Below, in pieces: positions 1 through 8,757 of a stretch of 64,000 nt of DNA. The notes below the pieces were generated by a model that was given only the letters and a program-made list of their open reading frames with translations, made no database searches and was not told where the DNA came from. Positions within the stretch are counted from its first letter, which is position 1; each line of letters opens with the position of its first letter. The stretch spans positions 1,240,001 to 1,304,000 of the forward strand of contig NZ_CP126889.1 of NCBI RefSeq assembly GCF_030246845.1. Direction: 5' to 3'. This stretch comes from Enhydrobacter sp. (GTDB lineage: Bacteria; Pseudomonadota; Alphaproteobacteria; Reyranellales; Reyranellaceae). The translations under genes were made by a program, and so were the position numbers.

Positions 1-677
1 GCCGGCTCGAGCTCGGTGTCGGCATCGGCGCCTACCGGGAGGAGTTCAAGGCGCTGCAGCCCGACAGCCGGATGGAGCGCGGCGACATCGTCGACGAAGG
101 CCTGCAGGCGCTCAATCTTCTGTTCAAGGAGCGCGTCGCGAGCTTCGACGGCAGGTTCTACAAGTTCCGCGATGTCGAGCTGTTCCCCAAGCCCTATCAG
201 AAGAAGCTGCCGATCTATGTCGGCGGCAACAACGCCAACAACATCCGCCGCACCGTGCAATGGGCGGACGGCTGGCTGCCGGCCGGCATGCATGTCGATC
301 GGATTCGGGCCGGCGTGAAGACCCTGCGCGAGGAGGCCGAGAAGGCAGGCCGCGACTGGCGCGCCATCGAGGTCTGCCCGCAATTCGTCGTCCATGTCGG
401 CAAGACGCACGAGGCTGCGATCGAAAGCTTCCGCAGGAGTCAGATGAACAAGCACCTGGTATCGCTCGCCAGGTCGACGCTCAGAGGCCAGGGCGCGGCC
501 ACGCACGAGGAGATCAACCTGATCGGCACGCCGTCGGAGATCGTCGAGAAGGCGCTGGCCTTCCGCGAGGCCGGCGTCACACACCTGCTCGGCCTCTACT
601 TTGCCGCCAACTCCGTGCCCGAGCTTCTGGACCAGATGCAGATCTTCGCCGAGGAGGTCGCGCCGAAGGTCAAGTAA
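1..677 (+). CDS. LLM class flavin/F420-dependent oxidoreductase, 5'-partial
   Basis: The gene is cut by the window edge; the reading frame is open from base 3 and the visible protein is about 224 residues of a usual 320-350. It carries the C-terminal two thirds of a luciferase-like monooxygenase TIM barrel: a GVGIGAYREEF stretch (the strand that normally follows an LSGGR motif), a Y/F-PKP loop, an IYVGGNN flavin-phosphate region and a GWLPAG segment. Its closest relative in the window is the protein at 9673-10665, which shares GIGAYREEF, the PQFxV block and the NLIGxP block, so the two are paralogues from opposite ends of the array. The substrate is unknown. It converges with the next gene, overlapping its 3' end by 8 bp. 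Confidence 0.9.
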   Translation, partial: RLELGVGIGAYREEFKALQPDSRMERGDIVDEGLQALNLLFKERVASFDGRFYKFRDVELFPKPYQKKLPIYVGGNNANNIRRTVQWADGWLPAGMHVDRIRAGVKTLREEAEKAGRDWRAIEVCPQFVVHVGKTHEAAIESFRRSQMNKHLVSLARSTLRGQGAATHEEINLIGTPSEIVEKALAFREAGVTHLLGLYFAANSVPELLDQMQIFAEEVAPKVK

Positions 678-1743
678 GCGTCCTCTTCACGAGGGGAATC
701 ACCCCCTTCGCGATTGCTTCGAGCTCCTCGACCGCCTGACGCAGGGACATGCCGGGCGGCCGTGGCTGGAAGATGATGTGGTCGACATCGAGGCGCGGTT
801 GCCAGTCGATGATCTTCCTGGCGATGTCGGCCGGGGTGCCCAGAAGCCAGCGTTCCTGCATGAAGTCTTCCGACATGAAATACGGATTGTCGCCGGTGAG
901 CGGCTTGCGCTCGCCCGTCACGCGATCGATGTAGGAGAGGCCGACGCGTTCGGGCGCGTACTGGACACGATAGACATGGTCGATGAAGGGCTGATGCCGC
1001 TTCATCGCGTCCGCCGCCGAATCGCCCACCAGGATCTCGCGCATCAATGCCCGCGGCAGCGGACCCGCGTTCTGGCGCGCCACCTCCTCGTCGAACGACC
1101 GGAGCTGGCGCACCAGATGCTCCAGCTCGATCAGCGGCGCGACCAGGAAGCCGGCGCGGTGCCGGACGGCACGTGCCCGCGCCTTGGGCGCCGCAGCGCC
1201 GATCCAGAGCGGCAGGCGGCCCGGCCTGACCGGCGGCGGTCGCAGCAGGCCATCCTTCACCTTGTAGATGCGGCCGTCATAGTCGAAACGCTCACCCTTC
1301 CAGGCGAGGCCGAGGATGTCGAGCGACTCCTCGAAGGCCGACGTCCGCCGGCCATAAGGCCAGCCGAACATTTCGAACTCGGCCGGGCGATAGCCCTGCC
1401 CCAGCCCGATCTCGACGCGGCCGCCCGACAGATTGTCGACCACCGACAGGTCCTCGGCCAGGCGCAGCGGATGGCCGCCGAGCGGCGCGAGCGCGACGGC
1501 CTGGCCGATCCGGCAATTCGGCGCCGCGACGGCGAGCGCCGCACAGGCCACGACCGGCGACGGGCAATAGCCGTCGGCCTCGCCATGATGTTCGCTGGCC
1601 CACACCGAGTGGAAGCCGAGCCGGTCCGCTTCGGCCGCGAGCTCGATGCCCTCTCGATAGGCCTTGTCGTATGGCTCTCCGAGCTCGCGATGCGCCTGGA
1701 AGCTGAAGGAGACGCCGAATTGCGGAGCTTTGGTCATGGGCAT
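670..1743 (-). CDS. LLM class flavin-dependent oxidoreductase (LuxA-like)
   Basis: A 357-residue luciferase-like monooxygenase of full length. It has an N-terminal beta strand GVSFSFQ, the conserved SEHH motif at residues 50-53 typical of alkanal-monooxygenase-like members, LSGGRVEIGLGQGY around 112-125 and a LPLWIGAAA phosphate-binding region. Family members use FMNH2 or F420 to oxidise small organic substrates; no substrate can be read from the sequence. Start: ATG at 1743, or alternatively Met3. A dispersed palindromic repeat lies directly upstream, between this gene and the next minus-strand LLM gene, so the two may be transcribed separately. Confidence 0.93.
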   Translation of the reverse strand: MPMTKAPQFGVSFSFQAHRELGEPYDKAYREGIELAAEADRLGFHSVWASEHHGEADGYCPSPVVACAALAVAAPNCRIGQAVALAPLGGHPLRLAEDLSVVDNLSGGRVEIGLGQGYRPAEFEMFGWPYGRRTSAFEESLDILGLAWKGERFDYDGRIYKVKDGLLRPPPVRPGRLPLWIGAAAPKARARAVRHRAGFLVAPLIELEHLVRQLRSFDEEVARQNAGPLPRALMREILVGDSAADAMKRHQPFIDHVYRVQYAPERVGLSYIDRVTGERKPLTGDNPYFMSEDFMQERWLLGTPADIARKIIDWQPRLDVDHIIFQPRPPGMSLRQAVEELEAIAKGVIPLVKRTLT

Positions 1744-1765
1744 ACCGTCCTCAAACCAGCTTCGG

Positions 1766-1836
1766 TGTCATCCGGGCGAACGCGAGGGATCTTTCGCAGC
1801 GCTTGCCAAAGATTCCTCGCTTCGCTTGGAATGACA
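1766..1836. repeat. dispersed palindromic repeat, copy 1
   Basis: A 71-bp imperfect inverted repeat between two minus-strand LLM genes. The left arm begins TGTCATCC and the right arm ends GGAATGACA; each arm is about 29 bp and has the same consensus, TGTCATYCCGAGCG followed by GAGGRATCTTT. Two more copies occur in this window (5684-5755 and 50213-50280). Read as protein on one strand the arm gives the CHSxRSEESL-type string often seen in mis-called ORFs. It is non-coding; a hairpin in mRNA or a small transposase-mobilised element is likely. Confidence 0.85.
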
Positions 1837-1861
1837 CGCTCCTGGGGTCGAACAGTTCAAC

Positions 1862-2932
1862 TCACGCAAACGCCTTCCGGATGCGCGCCCAATCGGCGAG
1901 GGCATGTTCCTGGCCGGGCACGAGCTGGATCGTGAACTGCGTGAAGCCGGCGCTTCGCAGCCCATCGACGCGCTGCTTGATCTCCGGCGCGGTCGCCGTG
2001 AAGGAGGTCGAGCGGATCAAGTCGGCGGTGACGAACTGCTTCTCTGCCGGCTTCACGAACATCAGATGCCCCCGGTGGTTCTCGAGGTAAGGCGCATCCT
2101 TGGGCTCGAAGGTGCGGGCGAGTGCGACATAGCCGTCGAGCTCGGGCCTCGTGTTGGGCATCCCGGTGGTGCCGGGCCTCAGCCCCGACAGCACCTCGTC
2201 CGCCGCGCGATGGAGCATCACAGCGGCGCGGGGGCCGGCTTGGGCCATGGCCCGTTCGGAGTCGACGGGCTCGCCTTCCTGCAGCACGCAGCCGAGCGCA
2301 AAAGCCGTCGCCTGCAGGTCGCCGAGCGCATGTCCGGCCTTCTGCCAAACCGCCCGCATCGCCTCGACCTCGCGCGCGCCATGCTCGACGGACGATACGA
2401 AGTCGATCCAGCCGGCCTTGAGCCGGGCCGCGAGCGCGCGCGTGCGCGGGCCGTAGGCCGAAAGGTGGAGCGCGATCGGATCGCGCGTGTCGATAAGGCC
2501 GAGCTCGGGATTGAGGAAGCGGATCTTGCGCTTCTGCCCCTCCATCTCGAAGTCGACGATGTCGCCGCGCAGGAGGCCATGGACCTGGGCGATGTAGGCC
2601 TCCATGTCCTTGACCTTCATCGCGCCGAAGCCCATGGCGCGGCGCGCCGTGAAGCCGGTGCCGATGCCGAAATCGATGCGGCCGGGCGCGAGCTTGTTCA
2701 GCGTGGCGAGCGCGTTGGCGGCGACCGGTGCAATGCGGTTGGAGGGCACGAGCACACCGGTGCCGAGCCGGATGCGCCGCGTGTTCACCGCCGCAGCGCC
2801 CATGGCGACGAAGCAGTCCGCGCTCAGCATCTGCGTGTCGTAGAACCAGGCATGGGTGAAGCCCAGCTCCTCGGCCCGCTGCACAACTTTCCACGAGTCC
2901 GCCGCGGTGGGCAGCGCGATGCCGAAATCCAT
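1862..2932 (-). CDS. LLM class flavin/F420-dependent oxidoreductase
   Basis: A 356-residue protein starting MDFGIALPT. It resembles the methylenetetrahydromethanopterin-reductase-like branch of the luciferase fold: residues about 20-60 give a WFYDTQM strand and an RIRLGTGV strand, followed by LAPGRIDFGIGTGFTARRAMGFG, in which LSGGR is replaced by LAPGR. The stop lies 14 bp from the start of the LLM gene on its 3' side only if transcription continues past the repeat, so co-transcription with 670-1743 is uncertain. The gene upstream in the same direction (2948-3808) ends 15 bp before this start, consistent with a two-gene operon. Substrate unknown. Confidence 0.92.
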   Translation of the reverse strand: MDFGIALPTAADSWKVVQRAEELGFTHAWFYDTQMLSADCFVAMGAAAVNTRRIRLGTGVLVPSNRIAPVAANALATLNKLAPGRIDFGIGTGFTARRAMGFGAMKVKDMEAYIAQVHGLLRGDIVDFEMEGQKRKIRFLNPELGLIDTRDPIALHLSAYGPRTRALAARLKAGWIDFVSSVEHGAREVEAMRAVWQKAGHALGDLQATAFALGCVLQEGEPVDSERAMAQAGPRAAVMLHRAADEVLSGLRPGTTGMPNTRPELDGYVALARTFEPKDAPYLENHRGHLMFVKPAEKQFVTADLIRSTSFTATAPEIKQRVDGLRSAGFTQFTIQLVPGQEHALADWARIRKAFA

Positions 2933-2947
2933 TCCGTTTCTCCCGCT

Positions 2948-3808
2948 CTATGTATCGGCCAGTGCCTGGAGCATACTGTCGCGCGCCGCGAAATCGCCAT
3001 CGGCATGGACCGGCTGCAGGCAGACATGGGTCGCGCCGGCATCGAAGTGCGCACGCAGCCCTTTCCTGACGGCGGCTGCATCACCCCACAGCACCATGGC
3101 GTCGATGAAACGGTCGCTGCCGCCGTTCGCCAGCTCTGCTTCGGTGAACCCGAGTCGCAGCCAGTTGTTGCGGTAGTTGGGTAGCACCAGGTACCGCGCC
3201 AGCTCCTTGCGGCCGAGTGCGCGCGCCTTCGGCGGGTCGGTCTCGATCGTGACCTTCTGCTCCACGGCAAGCTGCTTCCCGGGTCCCAGGATCTTCGCGG
3301 CTTCCGCCGTATGCTGAGGCGTCACATTGTAGGGTACGGCGCCCTGCGCCTTCTCCGCGCTCAAAGCGAGCATCTTGGGCCCAAGCGCCGCCACCAGCAC
3401 CGGCGCTTCACGGCCTTCGGGCAGATCCTTGTGAACGCCGTCGAGATAGGCGCGCATGGCGCCGAGCGGCTTGTCGTAGCGATGGCCGCGCAGCCCCTCC
3501 ACCATCGGGATGTGGCTGACGCCGAGACCGAGCACGAAGCGGCCGCCATAGAGGTCGTTCAGCGACACCATGGCGCGGCGCGCCGTGAAAGGATCGCGCG
3601 CGTAGATGTTGGCGATCGAGCTGCCAATCGTGAGCCGGCTGCTCTTGGAGAGAAGATACGCCGCAAGCGACATCGATTCGTAACCGCGCGACTCGGGGTA
3701 CCACAAGGTGCCGTAGCCGTTCTTCTCCACGGCGTTCACCAGATCGCCGAGCTGTGATCCGTTCAATTTGTCCGTCGAGTACCAGACTCCCAGTCGTCCG
3801 AGCTGCAT
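2948..3808 (-). CDS. LLM class F420-dependent-type oxidoreductase, MSMEG_4141-like
   Basis: A 286-residue luciferase-like protein beginning MQLGRLGVWYST. The sequence pattern (GYGTLWYPES, then SIANIYARDPFTARRAM, then GGRFVLGLGVSHIPMVEG) is that of the TIGR03620 MSMEG_4141 group, many of whose mycobacterial members are predicted to use F420. In an alphaproteobacterium the cofactor may instead be FMN; the sequence alone does not settle this. It is the first gene of a probable two-gene minus-strand operon with 1862-2932 and diverges from 3890-4732 across 81 bp, which must hold both promoters. Confidence 0.92.
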   Translation of the reverse strand: MQLGRLGVWYSTDKLNGSQLGDLVNAVEKNGYGTLWYPESRGYESMSLAAYLLSKSSRLTIGSSIANIYARDPFTARRAMVSLNDLYGGRFVLGLGVSHIPMVEGLRGHRYDKPLGAMRAYLDGVHKDLPEGREAPVLVAALGPKMLALSAEKAQGAVPYNVTPQHTAEAAKILGPGKQLAVEQKVTIETDPPKARALGRKELARYLVLPNYRNNWLRLGFTEAELANGGSDRFIDAMVLWGDAAAVRKGLRAHFDAGATHVCLQPVHADGDFAARDSMLQALADT

Positions 3809-3889
3809 GATTGTGCTCTCCCTGCGTTGCGGGCTTGGCGTGCGACGTTAGCGGACGTATCGTCGGAAATCGATTCCGGGAGGGCTCGC

Positions 3890-4732
3890 ATGGATCTGGG
3901 CGTCTGCTATTTCCCCACCGACTACGGGATCGACATGACCGAGCTCGGGCGAGCGCTCGAGGAGCGCGGTTTCAAGTCCCTGTTCGTGCCCGAGCACACG
4001 CATATTCCGCTCAGCAGGCGCACGCCCTTTCCCGGCGGGGGCGAATTGCCCAGGCGCTACTCCCATACCCACGATCCGTTCGTGGCTTTGTCCTTCGCGG
4101 CCGCGGCCACGAGGAGACTCAAGGTCGGCACCGGCATCCTGCTGGTGCCCCAGCACGAGCCGATCGTAACCGCCAAGGCGATCGCGAGCCTCGACCAGCT
4201 CTCGGGTGGACGCTTCGTCTTCGGCATCGGCGGCGGCTGGAACGTCGACGAGATGGAGAATCATGGCGCCACGCATGCCACGCGCTTCAAGATCATGCGC
4301 GAGCATGTGCTGGCGATGAAAGCCTTGTGGACGCAGGACGAGGCCTCCTTCCACGGCGAGTTCGTGAAGTTCGATCCCACGTGGTCGTGGCCCAAGCCCC
4401 GGCAGAAGCCGTATCCGCCGATCCTGCTGGGCGGCGAGACCGACCACACCCTGCGCCGCATCATCGAGTATTGTGATGGCTGGCTGCCGCGCCCGCGCGG
4501 CTTCGATCCGGTCCAGGGCATCGATCGGATGCGCCGCATGGCCTCGGAGAAGAAGCGCGATCCGGCCTCGCTCTCCGTCACCGTTTTCGCCGCGCCGCCG
4601 GACGCGGCCGTGCTCGAGAGCTACGCCAAGGCCGGCATCGACGGCGCCTTGCTCGCGATCCCCGACTCAAGCCGCGACGAGATCCTGCGCCAGCTCGATC
4701 AGTGGGCGCCGCTTGCCAAGGCGCATGCATGA
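3890..4732 (+). CDS. LLM class oxidoreductase, Rv2161c-like
   Basis: A 280-residue protein. ATG 3890 is chosen because CGGGAGGG sits 6-13 bases upstream and the family begins here (MDLGVCYFPTDYG); an in-frame ATG at 3827 would add 21 unrelated residues. The pattern PEHTHIPLSR, GGGELPRRY, KVGTGILLVPQHEPI, LSGGRFVFGIGGGWNVDEMENHG identifies the TIGR03619 (Rv2161c) group. It is a close paralogue of 5779-6624; the two agree through most of their length. Its last codons overlap the next gene by ATGA, implying translational coupling. Confidence 0.94.
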   Translation: MDLGVCYFPTDYGIDMTELGRALEERGFKSLFVPEHTHIPLSRRTPFPGGGELPRRYSHTHDPFVALSFAAAATRRLKVGTGILLVPQHEPIVTAKAIASLDQLSGGRFVFGIGGGWNVDEMENHGATHATRFKIMREHVLAMKALWTQDEASFHGEFVKFDPTWSWPKPRQKPYPPILLGGETDHTLRRIIEYCDGWLPRPRGFDPVQGIDRMRRMASEKKRDPASLSVTVFAAPPDAAVLESYAKAGIDGALLAIPDSSRDEILRQLDQWAPLAKAHA

Positions 4733-5673
4733 CGGTCGCCGTCGGTCTCGGCCTGATGGAATTTCCCTTCGCCGGGGCCGGCGACTATTGGCGCTGGATC
4801 GATCTCTGCGAGCAGGGCGGCGTCGACTCGGTCTGGCAGACCGACCGGCTGGTGAGCCGCCAGCCCATCCTCGAGTGCATGGCGACCATGGCGGCGCTGG
4901 CCGGCCGCACGCGACGCCTGCGCTTCGGCATGAATGTCGTCTCGCTCGCGCTGCGCGATCCGGTGTTGCTCGCCAAGCAATGCGCGACGGTCGACCTCCT
5001 GTCGGAAGGCCGGCTGCTGCCCGCCTTCGGCATCGGCAGCCCGCTGGGGCCCGAATGGCAGGCTTTGAACATCGATACGCGCACGCGCGGCAGGCGCACA
5101 GACGAGGCCTTGGAGATCATCGCCCGTCTGTGGCGCGAGGACAGTGTCGACTTCGCCGGCATGCACTATCGGCTGGCCGGCGCCTCGATCTCGCCCAAGC
5201 CGGTGCAGCCCGATCTGCCGATGTGGATCGGCGGCTCGTCGCAAGCGGCCATCCGGCGAACCGCGCGCTACGGCACAGGCTGGCAAGGCGGCGGCGAGAC
5301 GCCGGCCGACGCCGCCCGCGTCGTGGCCGCGATCAAGACCGCGACTGCCGAGGCCGGCAGATCGATCGACGCCGATCACTACGGTGCGAGCTTTCCGTTC
5401 TATTTCGGCGACGCGACCGACAGTGCCGTCACGGGCGCGATGGCGGCCTATACCAAACGCACCGGCCGCGAAGCCGAGCGCTACTTCGCCATCGGCAACG
5501 AGACGGCCATCATCGGGCGCATTGCCGACTATGTATCGGGCGGCGTCGAAAAGTTCATTCTGCGACCGGTCGGGGCCAATGGCGAGGAAGTCATCGCCCA
5601 GACGCGGCGTCTGATCGACAAGGTCCTGCCGCTCGTTGTCGCTCGATGGCCGAAAACGAAGGTGGCTGCATAG
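4729..5673 (+). CDS. LLM class flavin-dependent oxidoreductase
   Basis: A 314-residue luciferase-fold protein. The start is ATG 4729, which overlaps the stop of the preceding LLM gene in an ATGA, so the pair is almost certainly co-translated. Visible elements are SVWQTDRLVSR (strand 2), LRFGMNVVSLALRDPVLLAKQ, LSEGRLLPAFGIGSPLGPEW in place of the usual LSGGR region, and LPMWIGGSSQAAIRRTARYGTGW for flavin phosphate binding. It is not closely similar to its operon partner, so the pair might act on successive steps or form different enzymes. Substrate unknown. Confidence 0.92.
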   Translation: MTVAVGLGLMEFPFAGAGDYWRWIDLCEQGGVDSVWQTDRLVSRQPILECMATMAALAGRTRRLRFGMNVVSLALRDPVLLAKQCATVDLLSEGRLLPAFGIGSPLGPEWQALNIDTRTRGRRTDEALEIIARLWREDSVDFAGMHYRLAGASISPKPVQPDLPMWIGGSSQAAIRRTARYGTGWQGGGETPADAARVVAAIKTATAEAGRSIDADHYGASFPFYFGDATDSAVTGAMAAYTKRTGREAERYFAIGNETAIIGRIADYVSGGVEKFILRPVGANGEEVIAQTRRLIDKVLPLVVARWPKTKVAA

Positions 5674-5683
5674 CAAAATGAGG

Positions 5684-5755
5684 TGTCATCCCGAGCGTAA
5701 GCGGGTGATCTTTTGCGATGTCGATCAAAGATCCCTCGATGCGCTCGGGATGACA
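5684..5755. repeat. dispersed palindromic repeat, copy 2
   Basis: A 72-bp inverted repeat in the gap between 4729-5673 and 5779-6624. The outer 14 bases (TGTCATCCCGAGCG and CGCTCGGGATGACA) are a perfect inverted pair, and the arms are near-identical to copies at 1766-1836 and 50213-50280. It ends about 23 bp before the next start codon and would put a hairpin in the leader of that gene or end the upstream transcript. Confidence 0.88.
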
Positions 5756-5778
5756 CTGCGAGTTGGGAGGAAAGACCA

Positions 5779-6624
5779 ATGCATCTCGGCGCGGCGATGT
5801 TCTTCACCGATTACTCGATGTCTCCCGGCGAACTGGCCAAGGCGCTGGAGGAGCGCGGCTTCGAATCGCTGTGGGCGCCGGAGCATTCGCACATTCCGCT
5901 CTCGCGCAAATCGCCGTTTCCGAGCGGCGGCGAGTTGCCCAAGAAATACTACGACGCGATGGATCCGTTCGTGACCCTGACCGCGGCGGCGGCCGCGACG
6001 ACCAAACTCAAGGTCGGCACCGGCATCTGCCTCGTCGTGCAGCGCGATCCGATCCAGACCGCCAAGCTCGTCGCCTCGATCGACCAGGTTTCGGGGGGTC
6101 GCTTCCTGTTCGGCGTCGGCAATGGCTGGAACAGCGACGAGATCGAGAATCACGGCACGGCGTTCAAGAGCCGCCACAAGCTGGCGCGCGAGCGCATCGA
6201 GGCAATGAAGGTGATCTGGACCAAGTCGAAGGCCGAGTATCACGGCGAGTTCGTGAACTTCGACCCCATGATGACGTGGCCCAAGCCGGTGCAGAAACCG
6301 CACCCGCCGATCCTGGTCGGCGGCGCCTTCCCCTATGCCGCCAAGCGTGCGCTGCGGTACGGCGACGGATGGATGCCACATCGCACGCGGCCCGACTACG
6401 CCAACGTCCGCGACTTGCTGCCGAAGTACCGCCAGATGGCGGTGGAGGCCGGGCGCGAACCGGTGCCGGTGACGATCTGGGGCGCGACCGAGGACGAGGA
6501 TCTCCTGAAGCGTGACCGCGACGCCGGTGTTGTGCGCATCGTGGTGAGTCTCGACTCCGCGAAGGCCGACGCGATCCTGCCGCAACTCGACCGCTGGGCG
6601 AAACTTTTGCCGAAGGTCGCCTAG
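5779..6624 (+). CDS. LLM class oxidoreductase, Rv2161c-like
   Basis: A 281-residue protein starting MHLGAAMFFTDYS at ATG 5779, with GGGAGG 9-14 bases upstream; an in-frame ATG at 5713 lies inside a palindromic repeat and is rejected. Motifs PEHSHIPLSR, GGELPKKYY, KVGTGICLVVQRDPI, VSGGRFLFGVGNGWNSDEIENHG and HPPILVGGAF place it in the TIGR03619 (Rv2161c) group, next to its paralogue at 3890-4732. The two genes flank the unrelated LLM gene 4729-5673, which suggests a local duplication. Substrate unknown. Confidence 0.94.
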   Translation: MHLGAAMFFTDYSMSPGELAKALEERGFESLWAPEHSHIPLSRKSPFPSGGELPKKYYDAMDPFVTLTAAAAATTKLKVGTGICLVVQRDPIQTAKLVASIDQVSGGRFLFGVGNGWNSDEIENHGTAFKSRHKLARERIEAMKVIWTKSKAEYHGEFVNFDPMMTWPKPVQKPHPPILVGGAFPYAAKRALRYGDGWMPHRTRPDYANVRDLLPKYRQMAVEAGREPVPVTIWGATEDEDLLKRDRDAGVVRIVVSLDSAKADAILPQLDRWAKLLPKVA

Positions 6625-6718
6625 CCCCAGGACCACAGAGCAAATCGTCGACGGTCGCGGCGGTTTGACTTGTCGGAAATCGGTTGCGACCATCCTCGCT
6701 CCCGCAAGAGGAGCGCGC

Positions 6719-7504
6719 ATGGCCGGCACGGACTGGACCGACTCCACCATGGAGGCCGCAGGGATAAAGCTCCATGTGGCGCGCGCCGGTCGCGGCCGTC
6801 CGCTGATGGTGCTGCACCACGAGACCGGCACGCTCGATCGCCTTCCCTTCTACGATGCGCTCGCTCAGCACTACGACGTTCTGGTGCCGCATCATCCGGG
6901 CTACAGCCGCTCGCAGCGACCGGACTGGATGCGCAGCGTTCGCGATGTCGCCGTCCTCTATCGCGGCCTGATGAGCGATCTCAAGCTAGGCAATGTCGCC
7001 CTTGTCGGCCTGGGATTCGGAGGCTGGATCTCGGCCGAGATGGCCAGTATGGCGCCCGCCGACCTCTCGCATCTGGTGCTGGTCGGCGCCATGGGCATCA
7101 AGCCGCCGGAAGGCGATATCCTCGATCTCGCCGTCACCGGCTATATCGACTATGCGCGCGCGGGCTTCCACGACCAGAAGGCGTTCGATCGGGTGTACGG
7201 CGCCGAGCCGTCCACCGACCAGCTCGAGATGTGGGACATCTGCCGCGAGATGAGCTTCCGCATCGCCTGGAAGCCCTACATGTACAGCCAGACACTGCCG
7301 CACCTGTTGGGCGCCGTGCGCGTACCGGCGCTGGTGGTCTGGGGGGAGGACGACAGGGTCGTGCCGCTGAGCGCCGGCAAGCGCTATGTCGAGGCCCTGC
7401 CGCAGGCGAAGCTGCACGTCGTCGAATCATGCGGCCATTGCATCGACATGGAGAAGCCTGAGGCTCTTGCCGGACTGGTCACCGAATTCATCGGTCGGGA
7501 GTGA
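6719..7504 (+). CDS. alpha/beta-hydrolase-fold protein lacking the nucleophile
   Basis: A 261-residue alpha/beta hydrolase. ATG 6719 follows AAGAGGAG at a good distance. The oxyanion region (LHHETGT), the acid strand (VWGEDDRVV) and the catalytic-histidine region (SCGHCIDME) are all recognisable, but the nucleophile elbow reads G97-L-G99-F-G101-G, with glycine (codon GGA, 7013-7015) where Ser, Asp or Cys is expected. It therefore may not be a classic esterase; a cofactor-free lyase, an oxygenase-type role or a binding or partner function is possible. The downstream LLM gene begins within a few bases of its stop, pointing to a joint pathway. Confidence 0.9.
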   Translation: MAGTDWTDSTMEAAGIKLHVARAGRGRPLMVLHHETGTLDRLPFYDALAQHYDVLVPHHPGYSRSQRPDWMRSVRDVAVLYRGLMSDLKLGNVALVGLGFGGWISAEMASMAPADLSHLVLVGAMGIKPPEGDILDLAVTGYIDYARAGFHDQKAFDRVYGAEPSTDQLEMWDICREMSFRIAWKPYMYSQTLPHLLGAVRVPALVVWGEDDRVVPLSAGKRYVEALPQAKLHVVESCGHCIDMEKPEALAGLVTEFIGRE

Positions 7505-7509
7505 TCGCC

Positions 7510-8754
7510 ATGCACCTGATGTATTTCACCGAACAGCCGATGTCGGCTTATCCCGAGCAGGCCGGTCGCGATTTCGGCGCTACCGCGCTCATGTTCTCCA
7601 ACAAGCATTTCGATCCGGTGGCGGGCTCCAGGCTCTACAACAACTACATCGAGCAATACATGCTGGCCGAGGAGGTCGGTGTCGACGGCATCATGCTGAA
7701 CGAGCACCACAACGCACCGTTCTGCATGCAGGCCAAGGCCAACATCTTCGCCGCCATCCTGGCCGGCATGACCAAGAAGGTGAAGATCGTGATGCTGGGC
7801 AATCCGCTGCCGCTGGCGGAGAATCCGGTGCGGCTCGCCGAAGAGCTCGCCATGATCGACATGATCTCCAGGGGCCGCCTGGTCTCGGGCTTCGTGCGCG
7901 GCGGCGGACAGGAGCAGCTCGCGACCGGCGTCAATCCCGCCTTCAACCGCGAGCGCTTCGAGGAGGCGCACGAGCTGATTGTCAAGGCCTGGACGCAGAC
8001 GGGTCCATTCCGCTTCGAGGGCACGCACTACCAGCACCGCGTCGTCAATCCCTGGGCGGTGCCGCTGCAGAAGCCCTATCCGCGCGTCTGGATCCCCGGC
8101 GTCATCAGCAAGGAGACGATTATCTGGGCGGCGCAGCAGCGCTATCCCTACATTGCGCTCAATACGTCGATCGAGCAGACCAAGAAGATCTGGGAACTCT
8201 ACGACAGCGTTGCGCTGCAGACGGGCTACGTCGGCGGACCCGAGAATCGCGGCTATCTGATCCAGGTCCATGTCTCGGACAACGAAGAGAAGGCGATCGA
8301 GAATGCCAGGCAGTTCCGCTGGATGCAGGGCGAGTTCACCGGCCTTGCACACCCCGTGTGGAGCACGCCGTCGGGCTACGGCTCGCCCAGCAACCGGCGC
8401 GCCTTCGTCGAGTTCGCAGCCGGCCGCGCCAAGAACCCGCGCGGCGAGACCAGCTTCGAGCAGCAGATGGCCGATCTGCGCATCATCGCCGGCACACCCA
8501 CGACCGTCGTCGCCAAGCTGCGTCGCATCCTCGAGGAAACGCGGCCCGGTATCCTGGCGCTGTGGGGCAACGATGGCCGGGTGAGCCAGGAAGACTCCCT
8601 TACCTGCATCCGGTTGATGGGCACGGAAGTCTTCCCGGCGCTGCGCGAGATCGCCAGGAGCCTCGACCTCAAGAGCCCGTTCGAGACGAACGCACCGGTA
8701 CATCTGCGATATTCGACGGACCTCAAGCCCGCCAAGGCGGCGGCCGCGGAATAA
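7510..8754 (+). CDS. LLM class flavin-dependent monooxygenase (LuxA-like)
   Basis: A 414-residue luciferase-like monooxygenase, longer than its neighbours. ATG 7510 is preferred because GGGAG lies 8 bases upstream; a GTG at 7501 overlaps the stop of the preceding hydrolase gene and is the alternative. The NEHHN motif near residue 70 matches the alkanal-monooxygenase-like branch, followed by a long insertion carrying RGRLVSGFVRGGGQEQ and an extended C-terminal region. It forms an evident operon with the hydrolase-fold gene upstream and the GTG-started LLM gene three bases downstream. Confidence 0.93.
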   Translation: MHLMYFTEQPMSAYPEQAGRDFGATALMFSNKHFDPVAGSRLYNNYIEQYMLAEEVGVDGIMLNEHHNAPFCMQAKANIFAAILAGMTKKVKIVMLGNPLPLAENPVRLAEELAMIDMISRGRLVSGFVRGGGQEQLATGVNPAFNRERFEEAHELIVKAWTQTGPFRFEGTHYQHRVVNPWAVPLQKPYPRVWIPGVISKETIIWAAQQRYPYIALNTSIEQTKKIWELYDSVALQTGYVGGPENRGYLIQVHVSDNEEKAIENARQFRWMQGEFTGLAHPVWSTPSGYGSPSNRRAFVEFAAGRAKNPRGETSFEQQMADLRIIAGTPTTVVAKLRRILEETRPGILALWGNDGRVSQEDSLTCIRLMGTEVFPALREIARSLDLKSPFETNAPVHLRYSTDLKPAKAAAAE

Positions 8755-8757
8755 GGC

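Noticed and set aside
601..1935. Plus-strand 444-codon open frame opposite the LuxA-like gene
   Set aside because: It is antisense to a well-supported LLM gene, lacks a recognisable domain, and its end lies in a dispersed palindromic repeat.
3862..6682. An 11-base sequence GTCGGAAATCG before two plus-strand genes (3862-3872 and 6672-6682)
   Set aside because: The match is exact, but the distances to the start codons differ (17 and 36 bases), and the two genes are unrelated; it may be chance or part of a promoter, and is too weak to annotate.
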